This document shows positions 40,868 to 40,955 of a DNA stretch of 40,955 nt, in pieces. A program made the position numbers and the translations under genes. Position 1 is the stretch's first letter; each line of letters begins with the position of its first letter. Where the stretch lies: positions 1-40,955 of the forward strand of contig MTMY01000038.1 of NCBI GenBank assembly GCA_002010215.1, in the 5' to 3' direction. The notes beneath the pieces are model-generated. The model was given only the letters and a program-made list of their open reading frames with translations. It made no database searches and had not been told where the DNA came from. This stretch comes from Archaeoglobus sp. JdFR-37. GTDB taxonomy: Archaea > Halobacteriota > Archaeoglobi > Archaeoglobales > Archaeoglobaceae.

Positions 40868-40955
40868 TTACCCATACTGGTAGTGGACGCCAAAGCCTCC
40901 ACTGGGATAGTTCCAGTCCAAGTCTTTCGGGCATGCAACCCTACAGGTTCCGCAT
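40868..40955 (-). CDS. fixX: FixX-like ferredoxin, C-terminal 28 residues (cut by window edge)
   Basis: Only the last 28 codons are present. They read CGTCRVACP, then LDWNYPSGGFGVHYQYG and stop. The CGTC pair, the WxYPxGGFGVxYxYG ending and the position before acyl-CoA dehydrogenase and etf genes match the FixX ferredoxin-like protein that works with the FixC flavoprotein in passing electrons between ETF and the quinone pool. The upstream part of the gene, and probably fixC, lies outside the window. The call rests on this short but typical tail. Confidence 0.8.
   Translation of the reverse strand, partial: CGTCRVACPKDLDWNYPSGGFGVHYQYG

Overview
The window reads as chromosomal DNA from a hyperthermophilic euryarchaeon, most likely of the order Archaeoglobales. 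The gene set is archaeal: DNA polymerase D small subunit, topoisomerase VI A and B, arcTGT and ArcS, Trm1, type II methionine aminopeptidase, a His-type signal peptidase and the archaeal phosphomevalonate dehydratase/UbiD route. AT-rich TATA boxes sit about 24-30 bp before many start codons (leaderless transcripts), and GGAGGTGAT-type Shine-Dalgarno sites mark internal operon genes. The species is inferred from gene content only. I see no rRNA, CRISPR array, insertion sequence or prophage. Genes are tightly packed and no gene-free stretch exceeds 300 bases.

Layout. 1-4978 (minus strand): a regulator (HTH_10 type), then a 2-oxoacid:ferredoxin oxidoreductase operon (gamma-delta fusion, alpha, beta), leucine-type dehydrogenase and the start of a sodium-coupled amino acid transporter, which together look like uptake and oxidation of branched-chain amino acids. 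5134-9740: GNAT acetyltransferase, macro-domain protein, Pol D small subunit back to back with signal peptidase, a split LysO-type exporter and a small membrane protein. 9799-14706: Trm1, a THEP1-type NTPase, a dihydropteroate-synthase-like protein, a PHP phosphoesterase and an LL-DAP-type aminotransferase. 14922-14995: tRNA-Pro(UGG). 15153-19301 (plus strand): HD phosphohydrolase, a winged-helix regulator, an M24 peptidase and methionine aminopeptidase, with a possible toxin-antitoxin relic at 17003-17214.

19319-23506 (minus strand) is a run of five genes: phosphomevalonate dehydratase large and small subunits, a site-2-type membrane protease, a NUDIX hydrolase and a divergent tubulin/FtsZ-superfamily protein that has lost the glycine-rich GTP-binding loop. 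23603-30037: a UPF1/SMUBP2-like helicase faces a UbiD-family decarboxylase (probably the next step of the archaeal mevalonate pathway), followed by ArcS and TgtA, which make archaeosine. 30284-37683: cytochrome c maturation genes in two pieces (ccmC with an unlisted 37-residue ccmD, and ccmA-ccmB), separated by a stand-alone Lrp ligand-binding domain protein, topoisomerase VI and a small ferredoxin paired with a phytoene-desaturase-like flavoprotein. 37729-40955 (minus strand): a fixX-like ferredoxin (cut by the window end), acyl-CoA dehydrogenase, etfB and etfA, an electron-transfer operon for acyl-CoA oxidation.

Most notable: the FtsZ-like protein without a T4 G-loop, in-frame 9-bp repeat arrays at gene starts or overlaps, an 18-bp dispersed repeat, a topoisomerase VI A gene with no ordinary start codon where homology begins, and several short or partial genes (fixX end, ferredoxin, ccmD, NSS start, toxin-antitoxin relic) that a plain ORF caller would miss.
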